37,688 bases of DNA from Brevundimonas sp. ASV9 (GCF_016429195.1 NZ_JAELUF010000024.1:1-37688); one strand, 5' to 3'. Counted from the stretch's first letter, positions 8,453 through 17,329 are shown. The notes: generated by a model from the letters alone, not told the origin. A program made the numbers and translations.

Positions 8453-9072
8453 TGCGGGTCACGCTGAAACTGGCGACCTCCCTGGACGGGCGGATCGCCA
8501 CGGCCTCGGGCGAAAGCCAGTGGATCACCGGCGAGGCGGCGCGGCTGGAGGGTCACCGCCTGCGCGCGGGGCATGACGCCATCCTGGTCGGTGTCGAGAC
8601 GGTTCTGCACGACGATCCCGAACTGACCGCCCGCCTTCCGGGCCGCAGCGTGGATCAGCCCTTGCGCGTCGTGCTGGACAGTCGTCTGCGAACGCCGCAG
8701 GCGGCGAAGGTCGCAAGCGAAAACACCCTGATCCTGACCGCTGCGGAGCCGCGCAGTATCGGCGCCGCCAAGGTGGTGCAGGTCGCCGCCGAGGACGGTC
8801 GTCCGTCCATCCCGGCCGTGCTGAAAGCCTTGGAAGCCGCCGGCGCAACATCGCTGCTCATCGAAGGCGGGGGCCAGGTCGCGGCGTCTTTCCTGCGCGC
8901 CGATGCCGTCGATGTGCTGGAATGGTTCCGTGCCCCGATCCTGCTGGGCGGGGAGGGGCGGCCCTGTGTCGCCGCCCTCGCTCTTGCAAAGCTGGCCGAC
9001 GCCCCCAAGTTCCGTCGCCTGGGCGTCGAGCCCGTTGGGGACAATCTGTGGGAACGCTACGCCCGTCTCTGA
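8452..9072 (+). CDS. ribD: RibD reductase domain without deaminase domain
   Basis: This protein corresponds only to the C-terminal half of RibD, 5-amino-6-(5-phosphoribosylamino)uracil reductase, the second activity in the bifunctional riboflavin enzyme. The 206 residues contain TLKLATSLDGRIATASGESQWITG at the start, then GVETVLHDDPELT, PLRVVLDSRLRTP and LLIEGGGQVAASFL, all reductase signatures that bind NADPH and substrate. A normal RibD has about 360 residues with an N-terminal deaminase carrying H-x-E and PCxxxGxTxPC zinc motifs. Here the ATG overlaps the nrdR stop (TGATG) and no deaminase sequence lies upstream. The deaminase must therefore be encoded elsewhere. The function is inferred from position and motifs. 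Confidence 0.85.
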   Translation: MRVTLKLATSLDGRIATASGESQWITGEAARLEGHRLRAGHDAILVGVETVLHDDPELTARLPGRSVDQPLRVVLDSRLRTPQAAKVASENTLILTAAEPRSIGAAKVVQVAAEDGRPSIPAVLKALEAAGATSLLIEGGGQVAASFLRADAVDVLEWFRAPILLGGEGRPCVAALALAKLADAPKFRRLGVEPVGDNLWERYARL

Positions 9073-9083
9073 CGCCGTCCAAT

Positions 9084-9107
9084 TTAGACGATTAGACGAA
9101 TTAGACG
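9084..9107 (+). repeat. Three tandem TTAGACG heptamers
   Basis: TTAGACG occurs at 9084-9090, 9092-9098 and 9101-9107, spaced 8 and 9 bases apart, in the 66-base gap between ribD and ribE. The only other intergenic sequence in this chain is tiny, so the array is conspicuous. The gap is too short for an FMN riboswitch. Confidence 0.6.
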
Positions 9108-9138
9108 GTATTTTTCTCCCAAGGGGTCCAGAGTCCAA

Positions 9139-9729
9139 ATGTTCACCGGCATCGTCACCGACATCGGCCGCGTCCGCGAGGTCCGCAAGACCGATCGCGA
9201 CCGGCGCTACGAGATCGAGACCGCCTGGAACACCGACGGCATCGATCTGGGCGCCTCCATCAGCCACGCGGGCTGCTGCCTGACGGTGACCGAAAAGGGC
9301 GCCGATTGGTTCGCCGTCGAGGTGTCGAACGAGACTCTGTCCAAGACCACCCTGGGCGCCTGGAAGGCCGGCGACGGCGTCAATCTGGAGCGGGCCGCCA
9401 AGCTGGGCGACGAGATGGGCGGCCATGTCGTGTCCGGCCACGTCGATGGTCTTGGGCGGGTGGTTTCGATCACGCCCGAAGGCGGATCGCACCGGATCGA
9501 GGTCGAGGCCCCCACGCCTCTGCATCGCTATATCGCCGCCAAGGGGTCGATCACCGTGGACGGCGTGTCTCTGACCGTCAACGCCGTCGAGGGTCAGGTC
9601 TTCTCGCTGAACATCATCCCTCACACTTGGGACGTGACGACCCTGGGCCGCTTGAAAGTGGGCGATCCCGTCAATCTGGAGATCGACATGCTGGCGCGAT
9701 ACCTCGCGCGGTGGCAGGAGACCGCGTGA
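9139..9729 (+). CDS. ribE: Riboflavin synthase, alpha subunit
   Basis: The enzyme dismutates two molecules of 6,7-dimethyl-8-ribityllumazine to riboflavin and a pyrimidinedione. The 196-residue protein begins with the invariant MFTGIVTDIG and has two lumazine-binding repeats, about 1-95 and 96-190. The markers are ISHAGCCLTV in the first and GVSLTVNAVEG in the second, with VSGHVDG linking them. It follows ribD after 66 bases containing heptamer repeats and overlaps ribBA at TGATG. Together with ribBA and ribH it forms the core of a rib operon. Confidence 0.96.
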   Translation: MFTGIVTDIGRVREVRKTDRDRRYEIETAWNTDGIDLGASISHAGCCLTVTEKGADWFAVEVSNETLSKTTLGAWKAGDGVNLERAAKLGDEMGGHVVSGHVDGLGRVVSITPEGGSHRIEVEAPTPLHRYIAAKGSITVDGVSLTVNAVEGQVFSLNIIPHTWDVTTLGRLKVGDPVNLEIDMLARYLARWQETA

Positions 9730-10865
9730 TGCAAGCCCAGGCCGCAAACATGAACGACAGCCCCATCAGTCCCATCGAGGACATTCTGGAAGACGCCCGC
9801 AACGGCCGTCCCTACATCCTGGTGGACGCCGAGGATCGCGAGAACGAAGGGGACATCATCATCCCCGCCCAGTTTGCGACGCCGGACCAGATCAACTTCA
9901 TGATTCGCCAGGCGCGAGGGCTGGTGTGCCTGGCCCTGACCGCCGAGCGCGCCCAGCAACTTCGCCTGCCGCCGATGGCTGCTGACAACCGCGAGAGCAT
10001 GAAGACCGCCTTCACGGTCTCGATCGAGGCCAAGGACGGCGTCACGACCGGCATCTCGGCCGCCGACCGCTCGCGCACCATCCATGTCGCGACCGACGCG
10101 TCAAAGGGCATGAACGACATCGTCTCGCCGGGCCACATCTTCCCGCTGGTCGCGCGCGACGGCGGCGTTCTGGTCCGCGCTGGCCACACTGAGGCGGCCG
10201 TGGACATCAGCCGCATGGCCGGCCTGACCCCCGCCGGGGTGATCTGCGAGATCATCAAGGACGACGGCGAGATGGCGCGGATGCCCGATCTGGTCGCCTT
10301 CGCCCAGTTGCATGGGCTGAAGATCGGCACCATCGCCGACCTGATCGCCTATCGCCGCCGCACCGAACGCTTCGTCGAGCGGATCATGGATACGCCGTTC
10401 GAGAGCGTTCACGGCGGCCCGTTCCGTCTGATGCTGTACAAGAACACCATCGAGGGCGCCGAGCACGTGGCTCTGGTCAAGGGGCGCATCGATCCGGCCA
10501 AACCGACCCTGGTGCGGATGCACCAGGTGGACTTCGCCTGCGACCTGCTGGGCCACGTCGAGGCGCGCCAGGACTATGTGCCCAGCGCCCTGAAACAGAT
10601 CACCGACCATGACGGCCCTGGCGTCGTCGTCTTCCTGCGCGATCCGTCGCTGACCTCGCTGGCCGAACGGCTGGCGGGCGCGGACAAGCCGGCGGCGATG
10701 GATCGATCGCTGCGCGCCTATGGCGTGGGGGCCCAGATCCTGCTGGACCTGGGCGTCAGGGACATGATCGTGATGAGTTCGACGCGACCCGAGCCGACCG
10801 CGCTTGAAGGCTACGGCCTACGCATCGTCGGCTGGCGCGACATGGATGGAGAAACCAAGGCGTGA
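9729..10865 (+). CDS. ribBA: RibBA-like protein: intact DHBP synthase, degenerate GTP cyclohydrolase II domain
   Basis: The N-terminal half (about 1-210) is a full 3,4-dihydroxy-2-butanone 4-phosphate synthase, turning ribulose 5-phosphate into a riboflavin precursor. [10 protein letters not shown] at 33-42, the TTGISAADR loop and [21 protein letters not shown] are present. The C-terminal half keeps the fold remnants ([42 protein letters not shown]). It lacks the zinc-binding CxDC signature and the RQEGRGIGL catalytic segment of GTP cyclohydrolase II, so it is probably inactive there, as in RibBX-type proteins. The start at 9729 overlaps the ribE stop, with AGGAG at 9716-9720. The 378-residue length is slightly short of typical RibBA. 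A separate ribA is expected elsewhere. Confidence 0.9.
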   Translation: MQAQAANMNDSPISPIEDILEDARNGRPYILVDAEDRENEGDIIIPAQFATPDQINFMIRQARGLVCLALTAERAQQLRLPPMAADNRESMKTAFTVSIEAKDGVTTGISAADRSRTIHVATDASKGMNDIVSPGHIFPLVARDGGVLVRAGHTEAAVDISRMAGLTPAGVICEIIKDDGEMARMPDLVAFAQLHGLKIGTIADLIAYRRRTERFVERIMDTPFESVHGGPFRLMLYKNTIEGAEHVALVKGRIDPAKPTLVRMHQVDFACDLLGHVEARQDYVPSALKQITDHDGPGVVVFLRDPSLTSLAERLAGADKPAAMDRSLRAYGVGAQILLDLGVRDMIVMSSTRPEPTALEGYGLRIVGWRDMDGETKA

Positions 10866-11323
10866 CCGAAGCCCCCCGTATTTTGATCGTTGAGGCGCGC
10901 TTCTACGACGACCTGGCCGACGCCCTGCTGGAAGGGGCCAAGGAGACGCTGAAGGCACGCGGCGCCGACTTCGACGTCATCACCGTGCCTGGCGCGCTTG
11001 AGGTGCCGCCGGCCATCGCCCTGGCCGAGGAGGCTGGCCGCTTCCCGACCGCGCCCCGCTATGACGGCTATGTCGCCCTGGGCACGGTCATCCGGGGCGA
11101 AACCTATCATTTCGAAATCGTCTCCGATCAGTCGGCGGCCGGCATCATGGCTCTGGGCGTCAAGGGCGTCATCATCGGCAACGGCATCTTGACGACCGAA
11201 GACGAGGACCAGGCCTGGTATCGGGCCCGTCTTTCGGAAGGGGATAAGGGCGGCGGCGCGGCCAAGGCGTGCCTGGACCTCATTGCATTGAAGAAGCGCT
11301 TGCGTCATGGCGTCGGCGCATGA
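10862..11323 (+). CDS. ribH: 6,7-dimethyl-8-ribityllumazine synthase
   Basis: RibH condenses the RibB product with the RibD-derived pyrimidine to make lumazine, the substrate of RibE. The 153-residue protein shows [20 protein letters not shown], the substrate-binding [14 protein letters not shown], and [22 protein letters not shown]. These contain the usual phosphate loop and the catalytic histidine region (H in TYHFE). The GTG start overlaps the ribBA stop (GTGA), and the stop overlaps the nusB start (ATGA), so translation is chained. It assembles into pentamers or icosahedral capsids in other bacteria; which applies here cannot be told from sequence alone. Confidence 0.96.
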   Translation: MTEAPRILIVEARFYDDLADALLEGAKETLKARGADFDVITVPGALEVPPAIALAEEAGRFPTAPRYDGYVALGTVIRGETYHFEIVSDQSAAGIMALGVKGVIIGNGILTTEDEDQAWYRARLSEGDKGGGAAKACLDLIALKKRLRHGVGA

Positions 11324-11844
11324 CTGAACCGAACAGCGTCAAAGCCGTCCTCGAACAACTCGCCGAAGCCGAAAAGCAGCGCGCCGAGCCGAATCTGAGC
11401 TCCAAACAGCGTCGCGCCCGCACCGTGTCGCGTCTCGCCGCCGTCCAGGCCCTGTATCAGATGGAACTGGCGGGCGAGGGCGTGGAGACGGTGATCACCG
11501 AATTCTCCAACTTCCGCTTCGACGCCGACATAGAGGGCCAAGCGCTGGCCGAGGCCGACGAGGCCTATTTCGCCGACATCGTGCGCGGCGTGATCGAAAG
11601 CCAGCGCGACATCGACACGGCCATCAAGGCCCGCCTGGCCTCCAACTGGAAGCTGGAGCGGATCGACGCCACCCTGCGCGCCTTATTGCGGTCGGGGGCC
11701 TGGGAGCTGATCAAGCATCCCGAGACCCCGCGCGAGGTCGTGATCGACGAATATGTCGAACTGGCCAAGGCCTTCTTCGACGACGCCGAGGCGCGCTTCG
11801 TCAACGCGGCGCTGGACGGCGTGGCCAAAGACACCCGCAAATAA
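11320..11844 (+). CDS. nusB: Transcription antitermination factor NusB
   Basis: NusB binds boxA RNA with S10 (NusE) to promote antitermination on rRNA operons. The 174-residue protein has an N-terminal charged extension of about 30 residues ([20 protein letters not shown]), then the RNA-binding [22 protein letters not shown] segment and the C-terminal helical core. The core includes [22 protein letters not shown] and [33 protein letters not shown] 11320 overlaps the ribH stop; an in-frame start at 11269 would lie inside ribH and is rejected. ribH-nusB-thiL is a widely conserved gene order. Confidence 0.96.
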   Translation: MTEPNSVKAVLEQLAEAEKQRAEPNLSSKQRRARTVSRLAAVQALYQMELAGEGVETVITEFSNFRFDADIEGQALAEADEAYFADIVRGVIESQRDIDTAIKARLASNWKLERIDATLRALLRSGAWELIKHPETPREVVIDEYVELAKAFFDDAEARFVNAALDGVAKDTRK

Positions 11845-12833
11845 TGCCGGCGCTCGACGTCGCGGGCGAGTTCGAGACGATCGAGCGGCTGTTCAAGCCT
11901 CTGGCCCATCCCGAGTGGGGCAGGGGGCTGGCCGACGATGTGGCGGCGCTGCCGTCACGCCCCGGCTATGACCTCGTCCTGACCAAGGACGCCCTCGTCG
12001 AGGGCGTGCATTTCCTGCCTGACGATCCGCTGGACACGGTCGCCAGGAAGCTGCTGCGGGTGAACCTGTCGGACCTTGCTGCCAAGGGCGCTGAGCCGTT
12101 CGGCTATCTGCTGGCCTGTTTCTGGTCGGAGCGCTGCGGCTGGCCCGAGCGCGAGGCGTTTGCGGCCGGGTTGGCCGAGGATCAGGCCCGGTTCGGCGTT
12201 CATCTGCTCGGTGGGGACACGGTCAGGACGCCCGGCCCGCTGTCCTTCTCGCTGACGGCCCTGGGGTGGGCGCCGACGGGCAACACCGTTTCTCGCGCAG
12301 GCGCGCAGGTCGGCGACCTCGTCTTCGTCACCGGCGTGATCGGGGACGGGCTTCTGGGGCTCAAGGCGGCGCAAGGACAACTGGCTCTGGCGCCCGAGCG
12401 GATGGAGGCCTTGGTCAGCCACTACCGGATGCCGACGCCACGGACCGACTTCGCCGACATCGTGCGCGAGTTCGCTACAGCATCCGTCGATGTGTCGGAC
12501 GGCCTGGCTGCCGACCTGGCCCACATCGCGCGGGCCAGCAGGGTCGGTGTGGCGCTTAACCTGAACGTCCTGCCCCTGTCCGCGGCGGCCCAGGCCTGGT
12601 TCGACGATCGGGTCGATCCGCAGCTATCGTTGGAAGATCTGGCCAGCGGCGGTGACGACTATGAGATCGCCTTCACCGCCCATCCGCGCCACGAAGACGC
12701 CCTGCGTCGCGAGGCCGAGCGCCGGCTGATTCGCCTGACCCGCATCGGCGAAGTCACCGCTGGTCGGGGCCTGACGGTTCTTTACGACGGTCAGCCCGTG
12801 CCGATGGCCAGAAACGGCTGGACCCACGGCTGA
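11844..12833 (+). CDS. thiL: Thiamine-monophosphate kinase
   Basis: ThiL phosphorylates thiamine monophosphate to the active cofactor thiamine diphosphate. The 329-residue protein starts close to GEFETIERLFKPL, with ADDVAALPS and LTKDALVEGVHF (metal/ATP-binding acidic residues), NLSDLAAKGAEP, LLGGDTVRTPGPLSFSLTALG and SVDVSDGLAADLAHIA. These are all in the AIR-synthase-like fold order. The ATG shares one base with the nusB stop TAA. It is the last gene of the compact nrdR-to-thiL chain; a hairpin lies only after the following gene. Confidence 0.95.
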   Translation: MPALDVAGEFETIERLFKPLAHPEWGRGLADDVAALPSRPGYDLVLTKDALVEGVHFLPDDPLDTVARKLLRVNLSDLAAKGAEPFGYLLACFWSERCGWPEREAFAAGLAEDQARFGVHLLGGDTVRTPGPLSFSLTALGWAPTGNTVSRAGAQVGDLVFVTGVIGDGLLGLKAAQGQLALAPERMEALVSHYRMPTPRTDFADIVREFATASVDVSDGLAADLAHIARASRVGVALNLNVLPLSAAAQAWFDDRVDPQLSLEDLASGGDDYEIAFTAHPRHEDALRREAERRLIRLTRIGEVTAGRGLTVLYDGQPVPMARNGWTHG

Positions 12834-12875
12834 GGCGGCAAGGGAATCCTAACGCCCATGAGGCAGGATTTCGTC

Positions 12876-13307
12876 ATGGACCGTAGAACACTGATCGCCG
12901 CCGGAACCGCTGCCCTGACCGGCGCCGCCGCCAGTCGCGCCGCCGCCTCCGGCAGCGAAACGGAGTCCGCACCCGCGGCCCTGAGTATCGCGGGCCTCGG
13001 CCTGCCCGTCATCGAGGGTGGGCGTTTGCGGAACTATGTGTTCGTCGCCCTCAGGGTCGAACTGGGCGCCGGCAAGACCGTCGAGCATATGAAGCCCAAG
13101 GAGGCCTTCTTCCGCGACGCCGTCGTCCGCGCGGCGCACAAGACGCCCTTTACCGTGCCCGGCGACTGGACACGGCTGGACGAGCGGGCTCTGTCAGCGT
13201 CGCTGGTGGCCGCGTCTGCGGCGATCTCGGGGCGTGGTTCCGTGCGGCGCGTCGAAGTGGTCAGCCAGTCGCCGCGCCGCCGCACGGGCATGCAGACAGC
13301 CCGCTGA
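12876..13307 (+). CDS. Secreted conserved hypothetical protein
   Basis: The 143-residue protein begins MDRRTLIAAGTAALTGAAASRAAA, a Tat-like or Sec signal with RR and a small-residue cleavage region. The mature part contains YVFVALRVELGAGKTVEHMK and KEAFFRDAVVRAAHKTPF, then a basic end. The YVFVALRVEL... pattern loosely recalls the periplasmic part of FliL-type flagellar proteins, but the match is too weak to name it. Start 12876 is preferred over 12858 because an AGGA lies 8-12 bases before it and it gives a cleaner signal. It sits alone between thiL and hppA, with a GC-rich hairpin (arms AGCCCG/CGGGCT) overlapping its stop codon. Confidence 0.7.
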   Translation: MDRRTLIAAGTAALTGAAASRAAASGSETESAPAALSIAGLGLPVIEGGRLRNYVFVALRVELGAGKTVEHMKPKEAFFRDAVVRAAHKTPFTVPGDWTRLDERALSASLVAASAAISGRGSVRRVEVVSQSPRRRTGMQTAR

Positions 13308-13314
13308 ACGGGCT
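13298..13314 (+). terminator. Hairpin over the stop codon of the secreted protein gene
   Basis: AGCCCG at 13298-13303 and CGGGCT at 13309-13314 pair perfectly with a 5-base loop. There is no clear T-run, so termination is only possible. Confidence 0.35.
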
Positions 13315-13472
13315 GACCGACCGCTGTTGCGTCACTCCGCCTGCCATGACAGGCTCCCTTTGCAAATCCCAAAGAACGCACTGACGCGTTCGCCGCGTGC
13401 GGGGGGACCGGAAGGCGGACAGAGGCGATAACGCCCGACCGCGCCAAGGCCTGCGCGCCTGTTTGCAAGGGC

Positions 13473-15632
13473 ATGGAAACGCCAATGACGAACTCACTTA
13501 CGCTGGTCTTCGCGGCCGGTGTGCTGGCGGTGCTGTATGGCGCTGCTCAGACCGCCGTGCTGATGAAGGCGAGCACCGGCAACGACAAGATGCGAGAGAT
13601 CGCCGCCGCGATCCAGGAAGGCGCCTCGGCCTATCTGAAGCGGCAATATCTGACAATCGGCATCGTCGGGATCGTGATCCTGATCGCCGCCTATTTCCTG
13701 ATAGGCGCTTACGCCGCCATCGGCTTCCTGATCGGCGCCGTCCTGTCCGGCGCGGCCGGTTATGCCGGGATGCTGATCTCGGTGCGGGCCAATGTGCGCA
13801 CGGCGCAGGCGGCGTCCGAAAGCCTGTCCAAGGGGTTGAACCTGGCGTTCCGCTCGGGCGCCATCACGGGCATGTTCGTAGCGGGCGGCGCCCTGATCGG
13901 GGTGTCAGGCTACTACATCGTGCTGACCCAGCATCTGGGCTTGGCTTCGACGGGCCGCGAAGTGATCGACGGGCTGGTGGCGCTGGGCTTCGGGGCCTCG
14001 CTGATCTCGATCTTCGCGCGCCTGGGCGGCGGCATCTTCACCAAGGGCGCCGACGTCGGCGGCGACATGGTGGGCAAGGTCGAAGCGGGCATCCCCGAGG
14101 ACGATCCTCGTAACGCCGCCACCATCGCCGACAATGTGGGCGACAACGTCGGCGACTGCGCCGGCATGGCGGCCGACCTGTTCGAGACCTATGCCGTGAC
14201 GACCGTCGCGACCATGGTGCTGGCCGCGATCTTCTTCAGGGGACAGCCCTATGTGGATCTGATGATGGTGCTGCCGCTGGCGATCTGCGCGGTGTGCATC
14301 GTCACCTCAATCATCGGCAGCTTCTTCGTGCGGTTAGGCAAGTCGAACAACATCATGGGGGCCCTCTATCAGGGGCTGATCGTCACCGGTGTTCTGTCAA
14401 TCGGCGCGGTCTGGTGGGTGATCGACCAGATGGTGACGGGGCCGATCGTGACGGCCAGCGGTCTGGAAATCCAGCCGATGGCGCTGTTCTGGTCCGGCAT
14501 GGTCGGGTTGGCGGTGACGTCGGCGATCGTGGTCGTGACCGAATACTACACCGGATCCGGCTTCCGTCCGGTGCGATCGGTGGCCAACGCCTCGGTGTCC
14601 GGGCACGGCACCAACGTCATTCAGGGCCTGGCCGTCTCGCTTGAGGCGACGGCGCTGCCGGCGCTGACGATCATTGTCGGCATCGTGGCCAGCTTCCAGC
14701 TGGCCGGCCTGTTTGGCATCGCCATCGCCACCACGACCATGCTGGGCGTGGCGGGAATGATCGTGGCACTGGACGCCTTTGGACCCGTGACCGACAACGC
14801 CGGCGGCATCGCCGAGATGGCGGGTCTGCCCAGCGATGTGCGGCATTCGACGGATGCGCTGGACGCCGTGGGCAACACGACTAAGGCCGTGACCAAGGGC
14901 TACGCCATCGGTTCGGCGGGCCTCGGCGCGCTGGTGCTGTTCGCCGCCTATACGTCGGATCTGCAGTATTTCTCGGCCAACCCGGCGGACTACCCCTTCT
15001 TTGCGGGTATGGGAGAGATCGCCTTTGATCTGACCAATCCGTACGTCGTCGTCGGGCTGCTGTTCGGGGGACTGCTGCCGTTCCTATTCGGCGGCATGTC
15101 GATGATGGCGGTGGGACGGGCGGCCGAATCGGTCGTTGCGGAGGTTCGACGCCAGTTCCGCGAGAACCCCGGCATCATGACCTATCAGGTGAAGCCGGAA
15201 TACGGCCGGGCGGTCGACATCCTGACCAAGGCGGCGATCCGCGAGATGATCGTGCCGTCTCTGTTGCCGGTGCTGTCGCCCATCGTCCTATTCGTCGCGG
15301 TGCTGGGCATTTCGGACAAGGCGAACGCCTTCGCCGCTCTCGGCGCCATGCTGATGGGCGTGATCGTCACTGGACTGTTCGTCGCCATCTCCATGACGTC
15401 GGGCGGCGGAGCCTGGGACAACGCCAAGAAGGTGATCGAGGAAGGCTTCACCGATAAGAACGGCGTCGTCCACGGCAAGGGCTCCGAAGCCCACAAGGCG
15501 GCGGTGACCGGCGATACGGTCGGCGATCCCTATAAGGATACGTCCGGTCCGGCGGTGAACCCGATGATCAAGATCACCAACATCGTCGCCCTGCTGCTGC
15601 TGGCGGTGCTGGCGAGCGGGACCATCGGCTAG
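13473..15632 (+). CDS. hppA: Membrane proton-pumping pyrophosphatase, K+-independent type
   Basis: This integral membrane enzyme hydrolyses pyrophosphate and pumps protons. The 719-residue protein has about 16 hydrophobic segments. The catalytic loop [18 protein letters not shown] begins at 194, followed by [20 protein letters not shown] at 221-240. A second conserved acidic region is [16 protein letters not shown], and the C-terminal one contains GGAWDNAKK and [29 protein letters not shown] carries Lys471 where K+-dependent enzymes have alanine, so I predict the K+-independent, proton-pumping subclass. The start may be 13473 or 13485; both ATGs are in frame. A strong hairpin terminator follows at 15659-15684. 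Confidence 0.96.
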   Translation: METPMTNSLTLVFAAGVLAVLYGAAQTAVLMKASTGNDKMREIAAAIQEGASAYLKRQYLTIGIVGIVILIAAYFLIGAYAAIGFLIGAVLSGAAGYAGMLISVRANVRTAQAASESLSKGLNLAFRSGAITGMFVAGGALIGVSGYYIVLTQHLGLASTGREVIDGLVALGFGASLISIFARLGGGIFTKGADVGGDMVGKVEAGIPEDDPRNAATIADNVGDNVGDCAGMAADLFETYAVTTVATMVLAAIFFRGQPYVDLMMVLPLAICAVCIVTSIIGSFFVRLGKSNNIMGALYQGLIVTGVLSIGAVWWVIDQMVTGPIVTASGLEIQPMALFWSGMVGLAVTSAIVVVTEYYTGSGFRPVRSVANASVSGHGTNVIQGLAVSLEATALPALTIIVGIVASFQLAGLFGIAIATTTMLGVAGMIVALDAFGPVTDNAGGIAEMAGLPSDVRHSTDALDAVGNTTKAVTKGYAIGSAGLGALVLFAAYTSDLQYFSANPADYPFFAGMGEIAFDLTNPYVVVGLLFGGLLPFLFGGMSMMAVGRAAESVVAEVRRQFRENPGIMTYQVKPEYGRAVDILTKAAIREMIVPSLLPVLSPIVLFVAVLGISDKANAFAALGAMLMGVIVTGLFVAISMTSGGGAWDNAKKVIEEGFTDKNGVVHGKGSEAHKAAVTGDTVGDPYKDTSGPAVNPMIKITNIVALLLLAVLASGTIG

Positions 15633-15658
15633 GCTGAAACACTTAGCCCTTACGAAAA

Positions 15659-15684
15659 CGCCCCGGAGAGCGATCTCCGGGGCG
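15659..15684. terminator. Strong hairpin between convergent hppA and bamE
   Basis: CGCCCCGGAGA and TCTCCGGGGCG pair as an 11-base stem closed by a GCGA (GNRA) tetraloop. ATTGTTTGG follows on the plus strand, and AAAAC precedes it (GTTTT on minus), so it can serve both genes. Confidence 0.85.
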
Positions 15685-15709
15685 CCATTGTTTGGGGAAA
15701 CAAGCCGCC

Positions 15710-16189
15710 TTAGTCGGGGCGGCGTTGGCCGGGTGTATCGTCCTCGGTGCGGGGAAGTTGCCCACGACCGACGTTGCCCAGCAGTTGTTCCAGAACCGTC
15801 AGCTCACGACCGCGCGTCGGCGTCTCGTTGCGGTTCATGGCGATCTGCTCGCCGTCCGTCAGGCCCAGCGTGCGCACCGACGCCACCTGATCGCCTTGCG
15901 GGACGAAGGTGATCTCGGTCACCGTGCGGGTCGAAACCTTGGGCAGGTTGTAGGTGTATTTCTCGGTCGTCTGGCTGATGTAGTACCAGACCTGATCCGG
16001 CTCGAACGTCGAGGTGGTCGAAGGCGAACCCAGCTTGGCGAGGACCGTTTCCTTGGTGTCCGTGCCGGCGACCACGTCTTGCGGCTTGGCGTCGATGGCC
16101 TGGAAGCCGTTTGAGCCGATGGTCGGGGCGCAGGCGGCGGACAGGCCGGCCAGCGAAACAGCGACGAAAAGCGGGACGAAACGGGACAT
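15710..16189 (-). CDS. bamE: Outer membrane assembly lipoprotein BamE (SmpA/OmlA)
   Basis: BamE is a lipoprotein of the BAM complex that folds beta-barrel proteins into the outer membrane. The 159-residue protein has signal MSRFVPLFVAVSLAG, lipobox LSAAC, and a BamE domain with GTDTKETVLAKLGSPSTTS, VWYYISQ and SVRTLGLTDGEQIAMN. A Pro/Arg-rich tail follows that is longer than in E. coli, common in alphaproteobacteria. I choose 16189 over 16213 because MSRFV directly precedes the hydrophobic core. It is convergent with hppA, sharing the hairpin at 15659-15684, and divergent from the next gene. Confidence 0.88.
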   Translation of the reverse strand: MSRFVPLFVAVSLAGLSAACAPTIGSNGFQAIDAKPQDVVAGTDTKETVLAKLGSPSTTSTFEPDQVWYYISQTTEKYTYNLPKVSTRTVTEITFVPQGDQVASVRTLGLTDGEQIAMNRNETPTRGRELTVLEQLLGNVGRGQLPRTEDDTPGQRRPD

Positions 16190-16218
16190 GGTCGGGCGCC
16201 TGCGAGAGAACAAGGTCT

Positions 16219-16247
16219 TTGACCTAGACGGACCTGCGTCCTAGTTC
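16219..16247 (+). promoter_or_regulatory. Possible promoter for the bc1 chaperone operon, with a small dyad
   Basis: TTGACC at 16219-16224 and TAGTTC at 16242-16247 are 17 bases apart; CCTAGTTC resembles the Caulobacter GCTANAWC -10. The dyad AGGTC-TTT-GACCT at 16213-16225 overlaps the -35. Confidence 0.4.
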
Positions 16248-16280
16248 AACGGCGCGGCGGAAAAGGGGCCGTTGGAACCC

Positions 16281-16805
16281 ATGCTGAAAAACCTGTTCAA
16301 ACCCCGATCCGGCGTCCGTCTCGGCGACGATCTCTACGCCAAGGCTGTCAGCCAGGCCCGCAATCCGGCCTTCTACACGCGCCTGGCGGTCGACGACCGC
16401 ATCGACGCGCGATTCGAGCTCTACACGCTGCATGTGCTGTTGCTGGTGCTGCGGCTGCGCGATGAGAACACGGCTCAGGGCCAGGATGCGGCTCAGGCGG
16501 TGTTCGACGTTTATGTCTCGGCGCTGGATCACGTCCTGCGCGAGGAAGGCGTGGGCGACGTCGCCGTCGGCAAGAAGATGCGCAAGCTGGGCGAAGCCCT
16601 CTACGGCCGGATGAACGCCTATGAGCAGCCCCTGCGCGCCGGCGATGCGGCGGCTTTGGCGGAGGCGATGGCGAAGAATGTCTATGTGGACCCGCAAGCG
16701 CCCCATGCGGACACATTGGCGCGTTATGCGCTGACGACACGCGCGGCCCTGGCGGCGCAGGATTTCAACAAGGTGCTGGCGACGCCGGCCTGGGCGGAAG
16801 TTTGA
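16281..16805 (+). CDS. Ubiquinol-cytochrome c chaperone family protein
   Basis: The protein belongs to the Ubiq_cyt_C_chap family (relatives of mitochondrial Cbp3/UQCC1), which assists assembly of the cytochrome bc1 complex. The 174 residues contain ARNPAFYTRLAVDDRIDARFELYTLHVLLLVLRL, then LDHVLREEGVGDVAVGKKMRKLGEALYGRM, the characteristic helical core. ATG 16281 begins MLKNLFKP; a TTG at 16272 would add three residues and is less likely. The stop overlaps the region of the following YceD gene. It is the first gene of a unit leading into lipid synthesis; the coupling to heme genes elsewhere in this window is thematic only. Confidence 0.82.
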   Translation: MLKNLFKPRSGVRLGDDLYAKAVSQARNPAFYTRLAVDDRIDARFELYTLHVLLLVLRLRDENTAQGQDAAQAVFDVYVSALDHVLREEGVGDVAVGKKMRKLGEALYGRMNAYEQPLRAGDAAALAEAMAKNVYVDPQAPHADTLARYALTTRAALAAQDFNKVLATPAWAEV

Positions 16806-16810
16806 AAGAG

Positions 16811-17329
16811 ATGAGCGCGACGCTCCCCTACAGCGAAACGGTGCGGGTCAATCAGATCGGCGCGGGCCTGAGCCGCCGGCTGGAGCCGGATGCAGACACT
16901 CGCAAGCGAATCGCCCGCAGCCTCGATCTTCAAGGGCTGGACGATTTCGCCGTCGATCTGGAAATCAAGCCGACGCCGTCAACCAGCGAATGGACGATGA
17001 ACGGCAGGGTGACCGCACATGCGGTGCAGACCTGCGGCCTGACGCTGGAGCCCTTGCCAGTCGATGTGGATCGCCGGTTCTCCATTCAGCTTGTCGAAGC
17101 CAAGCCCCAGGAAACCGACGAGATCGAGGTCACGCTGGATGAAGAAGACGCCGACGTGATCGAGGACGGCAAGATCGACCTGGGCCAATATGCGGTCGAG
17201 CAGTTGGTGCTCTCGCTTGATCCGTTCCCGCGCAAGCCGGGCGCGGAGTTCGTGCAACCTGAGGAGCCGACGGAGATTTCTCCGTTCGCTGCCCTGAAGG
17301 CGCTCAAATCCAAAGACGACCAAGGCTGA
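16811..17329 (+). CDS. YceD/DUF177 family protein
   Basis: YceD-family proteins are linked to 23S rRNA accumulation and usually sit before rpmF-plsX. The 172-residue protein ends its core with the family's acidic region (DEIEVTLDEEDADVIEDGKIDLGQYAVEQ), then LVLSLDPFPRKPGAEF, a hallmark. TCGLTLEPLPVDV carries one of the conserved cysteines. Start 16811 is preceded by GAAAGAG; a TTG at 16802 overlaps the previous stop. Unlike many genomes, rpmF (ribosomal L32) is missing between this gene and plsX, so it must lie elsewhere. Confidence 0.87.
   Translation: MSATLPYSETVRVNQIGAGLSRRLEPDADTRKRIARSLDLQGLDDFAVDLEIKPTPSTSEWTMNGRVTAHAVQTCGLTLEPLPVDVDRRFSIQLVEAKPQETDEIEVTLDEEDADVIEDGKIDLGQYAVEQLVLSLDPFPRKPGAEFVQPEEPTEISPFAALKALKSKDDQG

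Noticed and set aside
9073..9138. FMN riboswitch before ribE
   Set aside because: The 66-base gap is far shorter than an RFN element and none of its conserved segments is visible.
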